Of a stretch of DNA of 64,000 nt, positions 7,276 to 16,922 are shown one piece after another (the first letter of the stretch is position 1; each line of letters starts with the position of its first letter). The notes beneath the pieces are model-generated. The model ran no database searches and had not been told where the DNA came from. It saw nothing but the letters and a program-made list of their open reading frames with translations. Source of the stretch: Acidimicrobiales bacterium (GTDB lineage: Bacteria; Actinomycetota; Acidimicrobiia; Acidimicrobiales; Poriferisodalaceae); the NCBI GenBank assembly GCA_014239555.1, contig JAAZYR010000005.1, positions 1 through 64,000 of the forward strand, written 5' to 3'. The position numbers and the translations under genes are program-made.

Positions 7276-8496
7276 ATGGCTACTCCGCTCGACAACGTGA
7301 CCGTCATCGAAATTGACAACTGGATGGCTTCGCCAAGCGCTGGAGCCATACTCGCTGACCTCGGTGCTGATGTGATCAAGATTGAGCCTTTGAACGGCGA
7401 CCCGATGCGAGACATGGGTCGACCGGCGAAAGTTTCAGAAGACAAAAAGGGTTTCGATTTCCAGTTCGACGTGTCAAACCGGGGAAAGAGGTCGATTGCT
7501 ATAGACCTCGAGTCCGAAGCCGGGTTGGAAGTCGCTTTATCCCTCATCGCTGGTGCCGATGTGTTCATGTGCAACCTTTTGAGGCACCGCCAGGAAAAAT
7601 TCGGATTGGACCCTGAAAGCGTCAAAGAAGTCAACGCAAACATTGTTCACGCGACCTTGACTGGCTACGGAACTCATGGCCCCGAAGCACATCGACCTGG
7701 GTACGACGTCACTGCTTTTTTTGGGCGGTCTGGTCTCTATGACGCTATGCGCGAGGGTGAGAGTGGCACAGTCCCCATGGCGCGCCCCGCTCAAGGCGAC
7801 CACACGACCGGACTCGCATTTGTTGCCGCAATTTTGGCGGCGCTTCGCCTCGCAGAAAGAACCGGTGAGGCACAGGTAGTTGAGACGTCTCTCTATGAGA
7901 CCGCCATTTGGACACAAGCGACTGATTACGCAATTACGGCAGTGGACCTGGCGCCACTCCGACCCCGTGCTAGAGAAAATATGATCATCCCAACCGCAAA
8001 TCGGTACCCATGCGGTGATGGGAAGTGGGTCGTTCTCAACATGCCCGAGGAGAGCGCTTGGTCGAAGTTGTGCCGCGTAATTGAACGAGAAGATTTGTTA
8101 GCCGATGAGAGACTTCAAGACATTCGGGGGCGTTTCCAACACATGCCTGAACTAGTCGCCGCTATCGACGAGGCCCTTTCTTATCGAAGCCGGGACGAAT
8201 GGGGCGAAATTTTCGATGAAAACAGCATCATTTGGGGGCCGGTACTTGGCCTTCACGAAGTCGCTTCTGATCCTCAAGCTGATGCACTGGGAGTTTTTCC
8301 GACGGTGCACAGTGATGACATCGGTTCGTACCGAACCGTCGCTGTTCCCATGCGCTTCACCGATGTTGACGTCGGACCGAAAGGTCCGGCACCAATGTTG
8401 GGACAACATACGCGGGAAATTCTCGCAGACGCAGGTCACGAACCGGAAGAAATTCAATCTCTCCTTAAGCGCGGTGCAATCGGAGAGTTGTCTTAG
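7276..8496 (+). CDS. Class III CoA-transferase (CaiB/BaiF family)
   Basis: A 406-residue protein of the formyl-CoA transferase fold. The N-terminal NVTVIEIDNWMASPSAGAIL, DLGADVIKIEPLNGDPMR and NRGKRSIAIDL blocks are signature family III sequences, and the catalytic aspartate is expected in AQGDHTTGLAF. Such enzymes move CoA between carboxylic acids, usually to activate a substrate for beta-oxidation or alpha-methylacyl-CoA chemistry. It is divergent from the SDR at 6309-7136 across 139 bp, which must hold both promoters; I could not identify convincing -35/-10 pairs. The substrate is unknown. Confidence 0.92.
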   Translation: MATPLDNVTVIEIDNWMASPSAGAILADLGADVIKIEPLNGDPMRDMGRPAKVSEDKKGFDFQFDVSNRGKRSIAIDLESEAGLEVALSLIAGADVFMCNLLRHRQEKFGLDPESVKEVNANIVHATLTGYGTHGPEAHRPGYDVTAFFGRSGLYDAMREGESGTVPMARPAQGDHTTGLAFVAAILAALRLAERTGEAQVVETSLYETAIWTQATDYAITAVDLAPLRPRARENMIIPTANRYPCGDGKWVVLNMPEESAWSKLCRVIEREDLLADERLQDIRGRFQHMPELVAAIDEALSYRSRDEWGEIFDENSIIWGPVLGLHEVASDPQADALGVFPTVHSDDIGSYRTVAVPMRFTDVDVGPKGPAPMLGQHTREILADAGHEPEEIQSLLKRGAIGELS

Positions 8497-8564
8497 ATTT
8501 CTTGTTCCGTTTGCCTGCCGAATTCAGCGGTTGTCTCATTGCAGGAATTTTCGAGTTGATCGCA

Positions 8565-9380
8565 TCAGAGTCGGATTTCGTCCGGGGCGATCATTTGACT
8601 TTGCAGCACCCACCCAATGACTCCAATTTCATCATGGAGAGTTGTGCGACAACACGCCAAATTTGTTGACGAACGTTCAACTGCCGAGTCAAGCAAGACC
8701 CATTCGGATTGCGGCAGACGCAAAAGTTGGAGGGTCACGTCAGCGTTGATGAACGACTTTTCGCCCTCAACATATTCCCAACCGACTGCTGCTCCGAGGT
8801 CGGACAAAGTCGCGACCTGCTGAAATTTTGAGGTCGGTTCATCGGCTATTAGCGCGTGATCAAGGCGTGCCCATATAAGTCCTGGACCGGACTCCTCTGT
8901 CGAGCCATTAATGACACGAAGTTCGACCGCGTCGGCGTTGAATCCAGGTCTCGGGTATTCCATATCGGGGTGTGCCCCGGGGTCCGCTCGTTCGGAGGGG
9001 ATCGCTGGGATTGGTATTTGTTCTCCCGTCAGATCTTTCGGTCGCGAAAGCCACTGCGAGGTAGCGCGTGCTGTCAATCTGCCGTCATGTGTTATCGATG
9101 CTTCTACTACGGCCGTCCGTTTTCCGTTCTTCACAACGTTGGCTGCTACTCCCAACGCACCAACCGGGACCCCTGAGAGAATCTCTACGGTGTAGCGCGA
9201 ACAGATGAGATCTTCTCGGTCAAGTTCACGCTCTATGAAGCGACTCATTAAGCCACAAATAGGTCCACCATGCATCACGCCATGACTCCACGGGCCGCGG
9301 GTCAGTTCGGTCGCTTCGACGCCTCCTTCACAGGTCAAAAAGAGCGCTGGGGGATATTCTTCTGGGGCGGGGGTGGGCAT
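8565..9380 (-). CDS. Acyl-CoA thioesterase-like protein (double hot-dog)
   Basis: A 271-residue protein whose N-terminal half contains RGPWSHGVMHGGPICGLMSR and a VEILSGVPVG strand, as in the TesB-like/4HBT_3 thioesterase family. The second half (SGPGLIWARLDHALIADEP, GWEYVEGEKSFINADVTLQL) resembles the paired C-terminal hot-dog. Two fused hot-dogs normally make one pseudo-dimeric hydrolase for acyl-CoA. It is convergent with the CoA-transferase before it and divergent from the LLM gene after it (22 bp between starts), so it probably works in the same acyl-CoA network. Confidence 0.8.
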   Translation of the reverse strand: MPTPAPEEYPPALFLTCEGGVEATELTRGPWSHGVMHGGPICGLMSRFIERELDREDLICSRYTVEILSGVPVGALGVAANVVKNGKRTAVVEASITHDGRLTARATSQWLSRPKDLTGEQIPIPAIPSERADPGAHPDMEYPRPGFNADAVELRVINGSTEESGPGLIWARLDHALIADEPTSKFQQVATLSDLGAAVGWEYVEGEKSFINADVTLQLLRLPQSEWVLLDSAVERSSTNLACCRTTLHDEIGVIGWVLQSQMIAPDEIRL

Positions 9381-9402
9381 CGAACCACGTTAGGGTGCGG
9401 AA

Positions 9403-10341
9403 ATGAATCCGTTCCGATTTGGCGTCCAGTTTTCAACATCAGCGTCGGGTTCTACCTACAGAGAAACTGTCCGGAAAATCGAGGATCTGGGCTACAGCAC
9501 CGTGTTTTGTCCCGATCATTACGATGATCAGTGGGCGCCGACGGTGGCTTTGACGGTGGCGGCAGAAGCCACGAAAAGTCTACGAGTGGCTGCGCTGGTG
9601 TATGACGTGGATTATCGGCACCCAGTGACTCTCGCCAAAGAGATTGCGACTCTCGATGTCATATCCGAAGGTCGGGTGGAGTTCGGCATTGGTGCGGGAT
9701 GGATGAGACGTGACTACGAAGCTGCCGGAATCCCGTTCGACAGACCTGGGGTTCGCATAGACCGAATGATTGAGGCCATCGAAGTCATCCAAGGTTTATG
9801 GACAGCTGAAACTTTCGACTTTCAAGGAAGTCACTACTCCATCAATGGCTTGGCCGGCTCGCCATCGCCTCACCAAGCGGGTGGGCCACCAATAATCGTC
9901 GGAGGCGGCGGGAAACGAGTCTTAACCGAAGCAGCCCGGCGAGCTGACATTGTTGGACTTAATGCTTCACTCCACGCTGGATCTGTAGGCCCAGAGACAG
10001 CATTATCTGCTCTTGGAGAGAGATTCTTGGAGCGACGTAACTGGGTGGAGGAAGCGGCAGGAGAACGATTTTCCCAACTCGAACTTCAGATGAATACCTT
10101 TATGACCGCTGTAACTGCTACGACTGCAGAAGCTGACGAAATGATCGAGGGGATGGCACCGATGTTCGGTCTCTCACCAGATCAGGCACGAACTATACCG
10201 ATGGTTCTTGCCGGGACCGTTAATGACGTCTGCGAGCAGCTTCACCATCACCGTGAACTCTACGGAACTAGCTATTGGGTAATTCACGATGGAGAAATCG
10301 ACGCGATGGCACCAGTTGTGGAGCGAATGCGGGGAAAATGA
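9403..10341 (+). CDS. LLM-class F420-dependent oxidoreductase
   Basis: A 312-residue TIM-barrel protein of the luciferase-like monooxygenase superfamily, in the F420-dependent subgroup (FRFGVQFSTSASG start; RVEFGIGAGWMRRDYEAAGI, a typical LLM active-site/coenzyme strand; GGPPIIVGGGGKR). These enzymes transfer hydride to or from coenzyme F420 on secondary alcohols, sugars or unsaturated compounds. No flavin reductase partner is nearby, which favours F420 over FMN. The substrate cannot be inferred. The gene runs toward addB, 58 bp before the start chosen for that gene. Confidence 0.88.
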   Translation: MNPFRFGVQFSTSASGSTYRETVRKIEDLGYSTVFCPDHYDDQWAPTVALTVAAEATKSLRVAALVYDVDYRHPVTLAKEIATLDVISEGRVEFGIGAGWMRRDYEAAGIPFDRPGVRIDRMIEAIEVIQGLWTAETFDFQGSHYSINGLAGSPSPHQAGGPPIIVGGGGKRVLTEAARRADIVGLNASLHAGSVGPETALSALGERFLERRNWVEEAAGERFSQLELQMNTFMTAVTATTAEADEMIEGMAPMFGLSPDQARTIPMVLAGTVNDVCEQLHHHRELYGTSYWVIHDGEIDAMAPVVERMRGK

Positions 10342-10399
10342 TCCCTGGGGCACAGGTCATCCTCATCGCTTCGTCGCGCGAAAGTCCCACCCCAGATCT

Positions 10400-13300
10400 A
10401 TGGTCAGAGCCGTGATCGACTTACGGTCCGTCGAATTTGGTCAACCAGCGCTGCATAAGCTCGGAGAAGTGGTGCGCGCCGCGAAGCGCCAAGATGTCTT
10501 TGCGCCGGTCACGATTGTTGTCTCATCTTCTTTCGCTGCAGTCACTTTGCGCCGCAAATTAGTGAGGGATGAGTTTCGCCCAACGTCAGATGGTCGCAAC
10601 GGCTTAGTCGGAGTTTCTTTCCAAACACCATTTCAGCTAGCCGAAGCGTTAGCGGCCGACTCTTTAGCCGTCACGAATCGTCGACCACTCACTAAACCAA
10701 TAATCGCCGCGGCGATCAGACAAATTTTGCGCCGAGATTCTGGAATTTTTCACAACTCGGCGAGTCACCCAACTACTGAGCGCGCCTTAGTTCGCGCGCA
10801 CCGCGAGTTACGCGATCTGACTCCAGAGCAGCTCGACGTTTTACGTTCGACCGGAGCAAGAGCGGCCGATGTCGTGCGCGTCCATGAAGCGATCACGAAG
10901 CGGTTAGCTGCCGACTGGTTCGACGAATTCGATCTATTGAAGGTCGCCACCGAGTCGATAAAAGACGCCTCCGAGTTCGGACTCGTCGTCGTTTTTCTTC
11001 CCGAACAGTTATCGATGCCAACCTCAGATTTCTTACGCGAGTTGGGAAACACAACACAGGTGGTGGCTCTCGTCGGTATTACCGGACACGACGACGCCGA
11101 TTTCGACGCTCATCGGACCGCACAAATGCTCGGAGGTGAACTGGATCCAACGGGCATTCAGATACCTGTCGGGGACGCGATTATTTCGCTGAGCGATCCC
11201 GATGAAGAGGTCCGATCAGCAGTTCGAACAGTGATTATGTCGTTGGATGATGGGGTCAGCGTTGATCGCATCGCCGTTCTCTATCCGCACCGAAATCCCT
11301 ATTTACGCCTTGTTGAAGAACAATTCGAAGAAGCAGGCATCCGCCACAATGGCGATGCAGCGAGACGTCTGTCCGACTCCGTTCTTGGACGTTTCATCAG
11401 CAGCATGCTGGAACTTGCCGATGAGGGGCGAGCCCGGGAGAACGTTCTGCAACTGCTCGCATCAGGGCCGATTCGACAGTTTTCGGATGGACAGAGGCAT
11501 GTTCCTGCGGTTGCGTGGTCGAGACGAGCTCGCGCTGCTGGTGTTATCGGCGGGTTGGGAGATTGGACTCTTCGCCTCACAACTCACCGTGACGATCTGG
11601 TGGAAGTTTCTAAACGACGCAGATCACAAGGGAAGGACATAACTGAAGTCGGTGATTTCGACAAGGCTGTCGCCGAAACCGAAGAACTGCTCGAATTCGT
11701 TACGGAACTTGATGAGTTGACCACCGCCAGCGAGCTTCCCGATAGTTGGCCCGGTTTGTGTGATTGGTTGAGATCATTGGTCGCGCGTTATCTTGGTCCG
11801 CGTTCCCTTTTGCCGGTAGATGAGCAGCAGGCAGCAGAAACCATCGAGCGGATCCTTCAGCGACTATCGGTGTTAGCTCGGATCGAATCGAACGTGACAC
11901 TGACTGTTTTCAGGCGAACCTTTGAGGCGCAGACCGCCGACACTGTCGAACGATACGGAACTTTGGGTGACGGAGTTTTCGTGGGAAGTGTCGAACGCGC
12001 TTCGGGTGCCGATTTCGACTTGGTCATCGTTTTGGGATTGGCCGAAGGTATATCGCCTACACGGTGGCGCGAGGATGGCCTACTCCCTGATTATGAACGA
12101 GAATCCCTCGAAGGAACGATGACTCTGACGCGCGACAGAGGGATGTTGGACTACAGGCGATACCTCGCCGTGCTCGCAGCTTCCACATCGAGCATTCTCA
12201 CCTATCCCAGGGGAGATTTACGTCGAGGCGAAGGCAACTATCCTTCGAGATGGCTCGACGACACCGTCGCTTCACATGGAGCACTTTCTCTCGAAGAGGC
12301 CATGCAAGACGACGAGCAATCCTGGGCGACCTTGATTCCCTCCTTCGTGTCGGGGGTTCGAACAACAAAGATCCCTGTGTCCCTCAACGAGTTCGATTTA
12401 CAGTATTTGCTGGATTGTTTGGACCAGAACCAGAATTTGGCCGCGACCTCTTTGGGAGCATCGTCGCCTTTTGAGCTAGGGCGACAACTCATCGAAAGCC
12501 GAGACAACCAAATATTTAGCCGCTACGACGGAAATCTTGCAGGTGTGGTTACTCGCGAAGGGATTCGGACTGATGTGGTATCTCCTACTCGGCTTCAGGA
12601 TTGGGCCGATTGTCCGCACAAATACTTCATGCGTCACGTGTTGGCAATACGTGAGCCTGAAAGACCGGAGGAACGAATTCGCGTCTCGGCTCTCGACCGC
12701 GGGTCATTAATACATGAGTCAGCTGACCGTTTTTTTCAAGAATTTCTTGAATCGCGATCAACTGATGGTGAGCCTGTCACCTACACAGACGCGGACGTCG
12801 CAGCGATCGTGAGACATGGCCAGGAGGTAGCTAGCGAACTCGAGGCGCGGGGCGCGGTCGGCAGCCCCATCTTTTGGACCCGAGACCGAGAAGCTCTCCT
12901 CAACGATTTACGAGGACTACTTATCAACGAACAAAAGCGGGAGATTCGAGGACGTGTCGTAGCTTCCGAGTTCGGCTTTGGCGTCGATGGGGCAAGTGTT
13001 GGAGCTATCCGCCGAACCCTGCCTTCGGGGAGAGTAGTCACATTTAGGGGAAGCATAGATCGGGTCGAAATGACCGAAAATGGCGATCTAGTAGTGGTCG
13101 ACTACAAAACAGGATCTGTTGAACCCTACAAAGGCCTAAGTAGCAGAGAGCCGACTCTCGCCGGAACGAAACTACAACTCCCCATTTACGCTCTCGGTGC
13201 CCGTGCAGGGTTCGGGAATGACAACACTCTTGTTCATTCCACGTACTGGTTCACCAGTAACAATCCCGGTCGATGGCAAACAAAAGGCTACGAGGTCACC

Positions 13301-13561
13301 GATCGAGTCTTGTCGGACTTTGATTCAACGATCGACATAATCATTAACGGAATCGAACGTGGGGTGTTCCCCGCCCGACCACAAGAGAACACGTGGAGCG
13401 GAGCCGGCAGATGCCCTTACTGCGATCCCGACGGTCTCGGGAGCCGTGAACTGTTGAAACGGTGGGAAGCGTTAAAACTAAGCGAAGAATTCGGTTCGGC
13501 TGGGGTCCTGTGGGACCCGAACACAGGTAACACCCCTGGGCAGGGCAGCCCCGATGACTGA
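10400..13561 (+). CDS. addB: AddB-like subunit: inactive helicase with PD-(D/E)XK nuclease
   Basis: I start at ATG 10400 (1053 residues); an upstream frame to 10289 overlaps the LLM gene and looks spurious. Where a helicase would have a Walker A motif the protein reads TIVVSSSFAAVTLRRKL, with no GKT, as in AddB. The C-terminal domain has GSLIHESADRFF, GSIDRVEM and VVVDYKTGSVE, the RecB-type nuclease motifs. An iron-sulfur cluster is hinted by Cys in DWADCPHKYF and by CPYC near the end, but the usual fourth cysteine after CPYC is not seen. With AddA it should process double-strand breaks for RecA. Overlaps addA by 8 bp. Confidence 0.85.
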   Translation: MVRAVIDLRSVEFGQPALHKLGEVVRAAKRQDVFAPVTIVVSSSFAAVTLRRKLVRDEFRPTSDGRNGLVGVSFQTPFQLAEALAADSLAVTNRRPLTKPIIAAAIRQILRRDSGIFHNSASHPTTERALVRAHRELRDLTPEQLDVLRSTGARAADVVRVHEAITKRLAADWFDEFDLLKVATESIKDASEFGLVVVFLPEQLSMPTSDFLRELGNTTQVVALVGITGHDDADFDAHRTAQMLGGELDPTGIQIPVGDAIISLSDPDEEVRSAVRTVIMSLDDGVSVDRIAVLYPHRNPYLRLVEEQFEEAGIRHNGDAARRLSDSVLGRFISSMLELADEGRARENVLQLLASGPIRQFSDGQRHVPAVAWSRRARAAGVIGGLGDWTLRLTTHRDDLVEVSKRRRSQGKDITEVGDFDKAVAETEELLEFVTELDELTTASELPDSWPGLCDWLRSLVARYLGPRSLLPVDEQQAAETIERILQRLSVLARIESNVTLTVFRRTFEAQTADTVERYGTLGDGVFVGSVERASGADFDLVIVLGLAEGISPTRWREDGLLPDYERESLEGTMTLTRDRGMLDYRRYLAVLAASTSSILTYPRGDLRRGEGNYPSRWLDDTVASHGALSLEEAMQDDEQSWATLIPSFVSGVRTTKIPVSLNEFDLQYLLDCLDQNQNLAATSLGASSPFELGRQLIESRDNQIFSRYDGNLAGVVTREGIRTDVVSPTRLQDWADCPHKYFMRHVLAIREPERPEERIRVSALDRGSLIHESADRFFQEFLESRSTDGEPVTYTDADVAAIVRHGQEVASELEARGAVGSPIFWTRDREALLNDLRGLLINEQKREIRGRVVASEFGFGVDGASVGAIRRTLPSGRVVTFRGSIDRVEMTENGDLVVVDYKTGSVEPYKGLSSREPTLAGTKLQLPIYALGARAGFGNDNTLVHSTYWFTSNNPGRWQTKGYEVTDRVLSDFDSTIDIIINGIERGVFPARPQENTWSGAGRCPYCDPDGLGSRELLKRWEALKLSEEFGSAGVLWDPNTGNTPGQGSPDD

Positions 13562-16500
13562 TGTGACTGAACTTCCAGATAGCGGCGACCGATCTCTGAT
13601 CGAAGAACTCCTGGGAGAAACTCTTTTCGTAGAGGCCGGTGCAGGATCGGGGAAGACCCATTCTTTAGTCGAACGCATTGTGCGTTTGATTCTCAATCCG
13701 GATCCCATTCCCTTAAGCCAAATCGCTGTCATCACCTTTACGGAGAAAGCGGCCGCAGAGTTGCGTCACCGAATTCGCATCCGTTTGGAGAAATCATTAG
13801 GTGAGCACCATGAAGAGTCAGATCGTGAGTTAGCCGCTGAAGCTCTGCGCGAGCTTGACGGCGCTGCGGTCGCCACCTTGCATGGCTTTGCCTTAAGAAT
13901 TCTTTCCGAACACCCTCTTGAGGCCGGACTCCCCCCCAACTTCGAAACAATTGATGAAATATCGGGTCAGGTTGTCTTTCGTGAAACATTTGAGCGCTTT
14001 CGGGACGAACTATTCAGCGACCCAGAGTGGGGGGAGACACTGCTTCTTGCTGACGCTCTCGGTATCGACACCGATCGGGATTTTTATGCTCTCGCCGATG
14101 CGCTTGAAAACAACTGGGATTTGCTGCAACGCATCGAACCACCTGCCCTCCCTGAAATAGATTTTTCTGGTTTGGTGAACGACGGCGAACACTTAGCCAG
14201 CCGTATCGATGAACACAGCGGACCAGGTGACCGAATGACGCGACTCTTGGAGGAACTGCGTGAGGTGGTGGAGCACATCGCGGGTGGATTCGACGTGATC
14301 GAGCAGACTGCTGTGTTAAATGGAGCGGGGCTCAGTTCTGGTTCCAGAGCGGGCAACAGCAAATATTGGCCAGACATCGCCAACATCCGCGAAGAATACG
14401 AGAGCTTCCGAGCCGCCGTGGAGAAACACCGTTCGCAGTTGGTTGACTTTGTTCTCCGCAGATCAACCACACGCTTAAGCAACTTCATTCTCGATGAGGT
14501 CGAGAACCGACGTTTGCGTGGTCGCCTCAACTTCCATGATTTACTCGTCTTCGCTCGAGATTTATTGAGCGACCCGATTCATGGTTCTGTAATCCGCAAA
14601 CGAGTTCACGCCAAGTATCGATCGCTTTTAATTGACGAATTTCAAGACACTGACCCACTTCAAATACAGATAGTGACCCTCGTTGCCACTTCCCCCGATG
14701 ACCCTCCTCAAGAATCTTGGGTGGACATGGTAACTAGGCCCGGGCATCTGTTTTTCGTGGGTGACCCCAAGCAATCCATATATCGCTTCCGGAGAGCGGA
14801 CATCAGCCTGTACATGCAGGCTCAGCAGCATCATCAATCAAGAGAAATTCGACTGTTAACCAACTTTCGAAGCGGCCCACAGATCATTGCCTGGATAAAC
14901 GAGGTATTCGGAAATCTGATCCAGTATCGCCCGGGCAGCCAACCCAACTATGAACCCTTAGTCGCCAATAGGGAGGCGCCCCCTATTGGTGCCGGTGTGA
15001 TGGTTCTGGGAAGTCGTCCTCACCCGAAACGCAGCAAGAAAACCCCCGACGGGTTCAACATGAACGAGATCCGGCGGGTTGAAGCCGAAGAGATTGCTCA
15101 GACCATTATTCGATGCCGTCAACAAGGGTGGTCGGTGGGAGAAGAAGGGAGTTGGCGACCGGCGAAATTTTCAGATATCGCTGTCTTGGTACCTGGGCGA
15201 CCTTCTATGCCTGCTTTAGAGGACGCATTCGAGAATCTCGGCATTCCCTACCGCATTGCTTCAACCACCAATGTCTGGCGAAGTCGAGAAGTTCGAGATT
15301 TAATCATGTGTCTTCGTGCTGTTGACGACCCCACTGACGAGTTGGCGACCGTATCTGTTCTGCGATCTTCGATCTATGGGTGCGGGGACGATGACCTTTA
15401 CAGCTTCAAGCTGTCCCATGACGATGCGTGGAACTGGAACGTCGTCGATGACGCAGAACATCATCGCCGCAGCGCAAACGGGGATCCAGTCGCACGCGGC
15501 TTAGCTCATCTTTCCATGCTGCATTCTCAGCGAACCTCGCTGACTCCGTCACAAATTCTGAGGAGAATCATTCGTGATAGGCAGATGTATGAACAGTGCG
15601 CTGCTCGGCGAAATCCGCGCGAGTCACTCCGACGGATCCGGCATGTCCTAGATCAAGCTCGCGCGTGGTCCGATGAGGCCAGCGGAACTCTGCAACGGTT
15701 TCTTCTTTGGGTCGCGCAGCAGTCAGCAGACAATGCTCGGCCGATCGAAGCGATCCTGCCTGAAAACGACGACGACTCAATACGCATCATGACAATCCAC
15801 GGAGCTAAAGGACTTGAGTTTCCTATCTGTATGGTGGCCGGTCTAGCCAAAGGGTCAACGTCAAGTCGAGGTATCTCAGTGGGGTATGTCCAGGGCGTTG
15901 ACGCTCCGACCGTTCGTTATCGAAAAGGCACCGAAAATACCGATTTTGCTCAATGGCACGAGACCGAAAGCGCTTTTCGACACGACGAATTGGTTCGAAC
16001 CCTATATGTCGCTTGCACGCGAGCTCGCGACCATTTAGTTGTGTCACTGCACCGGACGGAACTTGCGTCATCGCCGACGGAAGTGGACAAGCTCCACGGT
16101 GCTGACATCATCGCGTCCGGTCACGAAATGGCGCCACAGAGTGAGTCAACGCCACCAACCATTGTTCAGGGTTGGGTCAAGGAACACCAGAACGTGTCGT
16201 ATCCGCCGAGACTGGGCCGCTCAGAGTGGACGCAGGTTCATCAACGCGCCGTTACTCGCAGCACTCAGCGGGTTTCGCTGAGCGCAACCGCTATCGCAAA
16301 ATCAGGGGGCTTCGAAGATGCGACCAACCCTGGACTTGAAAAAGACCCAGAATATATTGATGCAGCACCATGGAATCGCGGTCGATACGGCACGGCGGTT
16401 GGTCGCGCGGTGCACGCGGTACTGCAAAGAATTGACTTAGTCTCGAGTGAACGTTTGTTGCCCCTGTCCTCGGTCCAAGCCGAAGTTGAGGGAATACCGG

Positions 16501-16922
16501 AACAGACTGAAACCGTTGTCGCTCTTGTTGAGTCGGCATTATCGAGTGCACTGGTTCGCGAAGCAGCGCAAGAACGTCATTGGCGAGAAATTTATGTTGC
16601 CTCAACCATCCACGGCACAGTTCTTGAAGGTTACGTTGATCTGGTTTTCGAGACTAAAGATGGTTTGGTCATAGTCGATTACAAAACCGATCAATTTGAC
16701 CCAACTGAAGCGGCCGAAAAGTTAGGCGGCTACCAACTTCAGGCCGCTGCCTATGCACTTGCTTTAGGCGAGGCGACCAACCAGCCAGTGGCCCGGGTGG
16801 AACTCGTGTTTCTTCGTGCGGGTGGTCCCGCCGTTATTTCACCGGTGCCTCACCTCGATGAGGTGTTGAGCAACGTTCGGGCCATCATTGAGCGCGAGGC
16901 GGAGGTTGGTATCCGCCCATGA
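13554..16922 (+). CDS. addA: AddA-like helicase-nuclease (UvrD family)
   Basis: A 1122-residue superfamily 1A helicase. Walker A is AGAGSGKT (residues 28-35), motif Ia FTEKAAAELRHR, Walker B LLIDEFQDTDPLQ, motif III GDPKQSIYRFRRAD, motif V MTIHGAKGLEFP and motif VI LYVACTRARDHL. The C-terminal domain has ID and DYK nuclease residues (VIVDYKTDQF) and GGYQLQAAAYA. With the overlapping addB gene it forms the AddAB break-resection complex that replaces RecBCD in many actinobacteria. AdnAB-like architecture is possible, but the partner has no motor motifs. The 3' end overlaps the convergent amidase by 38 bp. Confidence 0.92.
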   Translation: MTDVTELPDSGDRSLIEELLGETLFVEAGAGSGKTHSLVERIVRLILNPDPIPLSQIAVITFTEKAAAELRHRIRIRLEKSLGEHHEESDRELAAEALRELDGAAVATLHGFALRILSEHPLEAGLPPNFETIDEISGQVVFRETFERFRDELFSDPEWGETLLLADALGIDTDRDFYALADALENNWDLLQRIEPPALPEIDFSGLVNDGEHLASRIDEHSGPGDRMTRLLEELREVVEHIAGGFDVIEQTAVLNGAGLSSGSRAGNSKYWPDIANIREEYESFRAAVEKHRSQLVDFVLRRSTTRLSNFILDEVENRRLRGRLNFHDLLVFARDLLSDPIHGSVIRKRVHAKYRSLLIDEFQDTDPLQIQIVTLVATSPDDPPQESWVDMVTRPGHLFFVGDPKQSIYRFRRADISLYMQAQQHHQSREIRLLTNFRSGPQIIAWINEVFGNLIQYRPGSQPNYEPLVANREAPPIGAGVMVLGSRPHPKRSKKTPDGFNMNEIRRVEAEEIAQTIIRCRQQGWSVGEEGSWRPAKFSDIAVLVPGRPSMPALEDAFENLGIPYRIASTTNVWRSREVRDLIMCLRAVDDPTDELATVSVLRSSIYGCGDDDLYSFKLSHDDAWNWNVVDDAEHHRRSANGDPVARGLAHLSMLHSQRTSLTPSQILRRIIRDRQMYEQCAARRNPRESLRRIRHVLDQARAWSDEASGTLQRFLLWVAQQSADNARPIEAILPENDDDSIRIMTIHGAKGLEFPICMVAGLAKGSTSSRGISVGYVQGVDAPTVRYRKGTENTDFAQWHETESAFRHDELVRTLYVACTRARDHLVVSLHRTELASSPTEVDKLHGADIIASGHEMAPQSESTPPTIVQGWVKEHQNVSYPPRLGRSEWTQVHQRAVTRSTQRVSLSATAIAKSGGFEDATNPGLEKDPEYIDAAPWNRGRYGTAVGRAVHAVLQRIDLVSSERLLPLSSVQAEVEGIPEQTETVVALVESALSSALVREAAQERHWREIYVASTIHGTVLEGYVDLVFETKDGLVIVDYKTDQFDPTEAAEKLGGYQLQAAAYALALGEATNQPVARVELVFLRAGGPAVISPVPHLDEVLSNVRAIIEREAEVGIRP

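Noticed and set aside
10289-10399. N-terminal extension of AddB
   Set aside because: It overlaps the end of the LLM gene and does not look like an AddB N-terminus.
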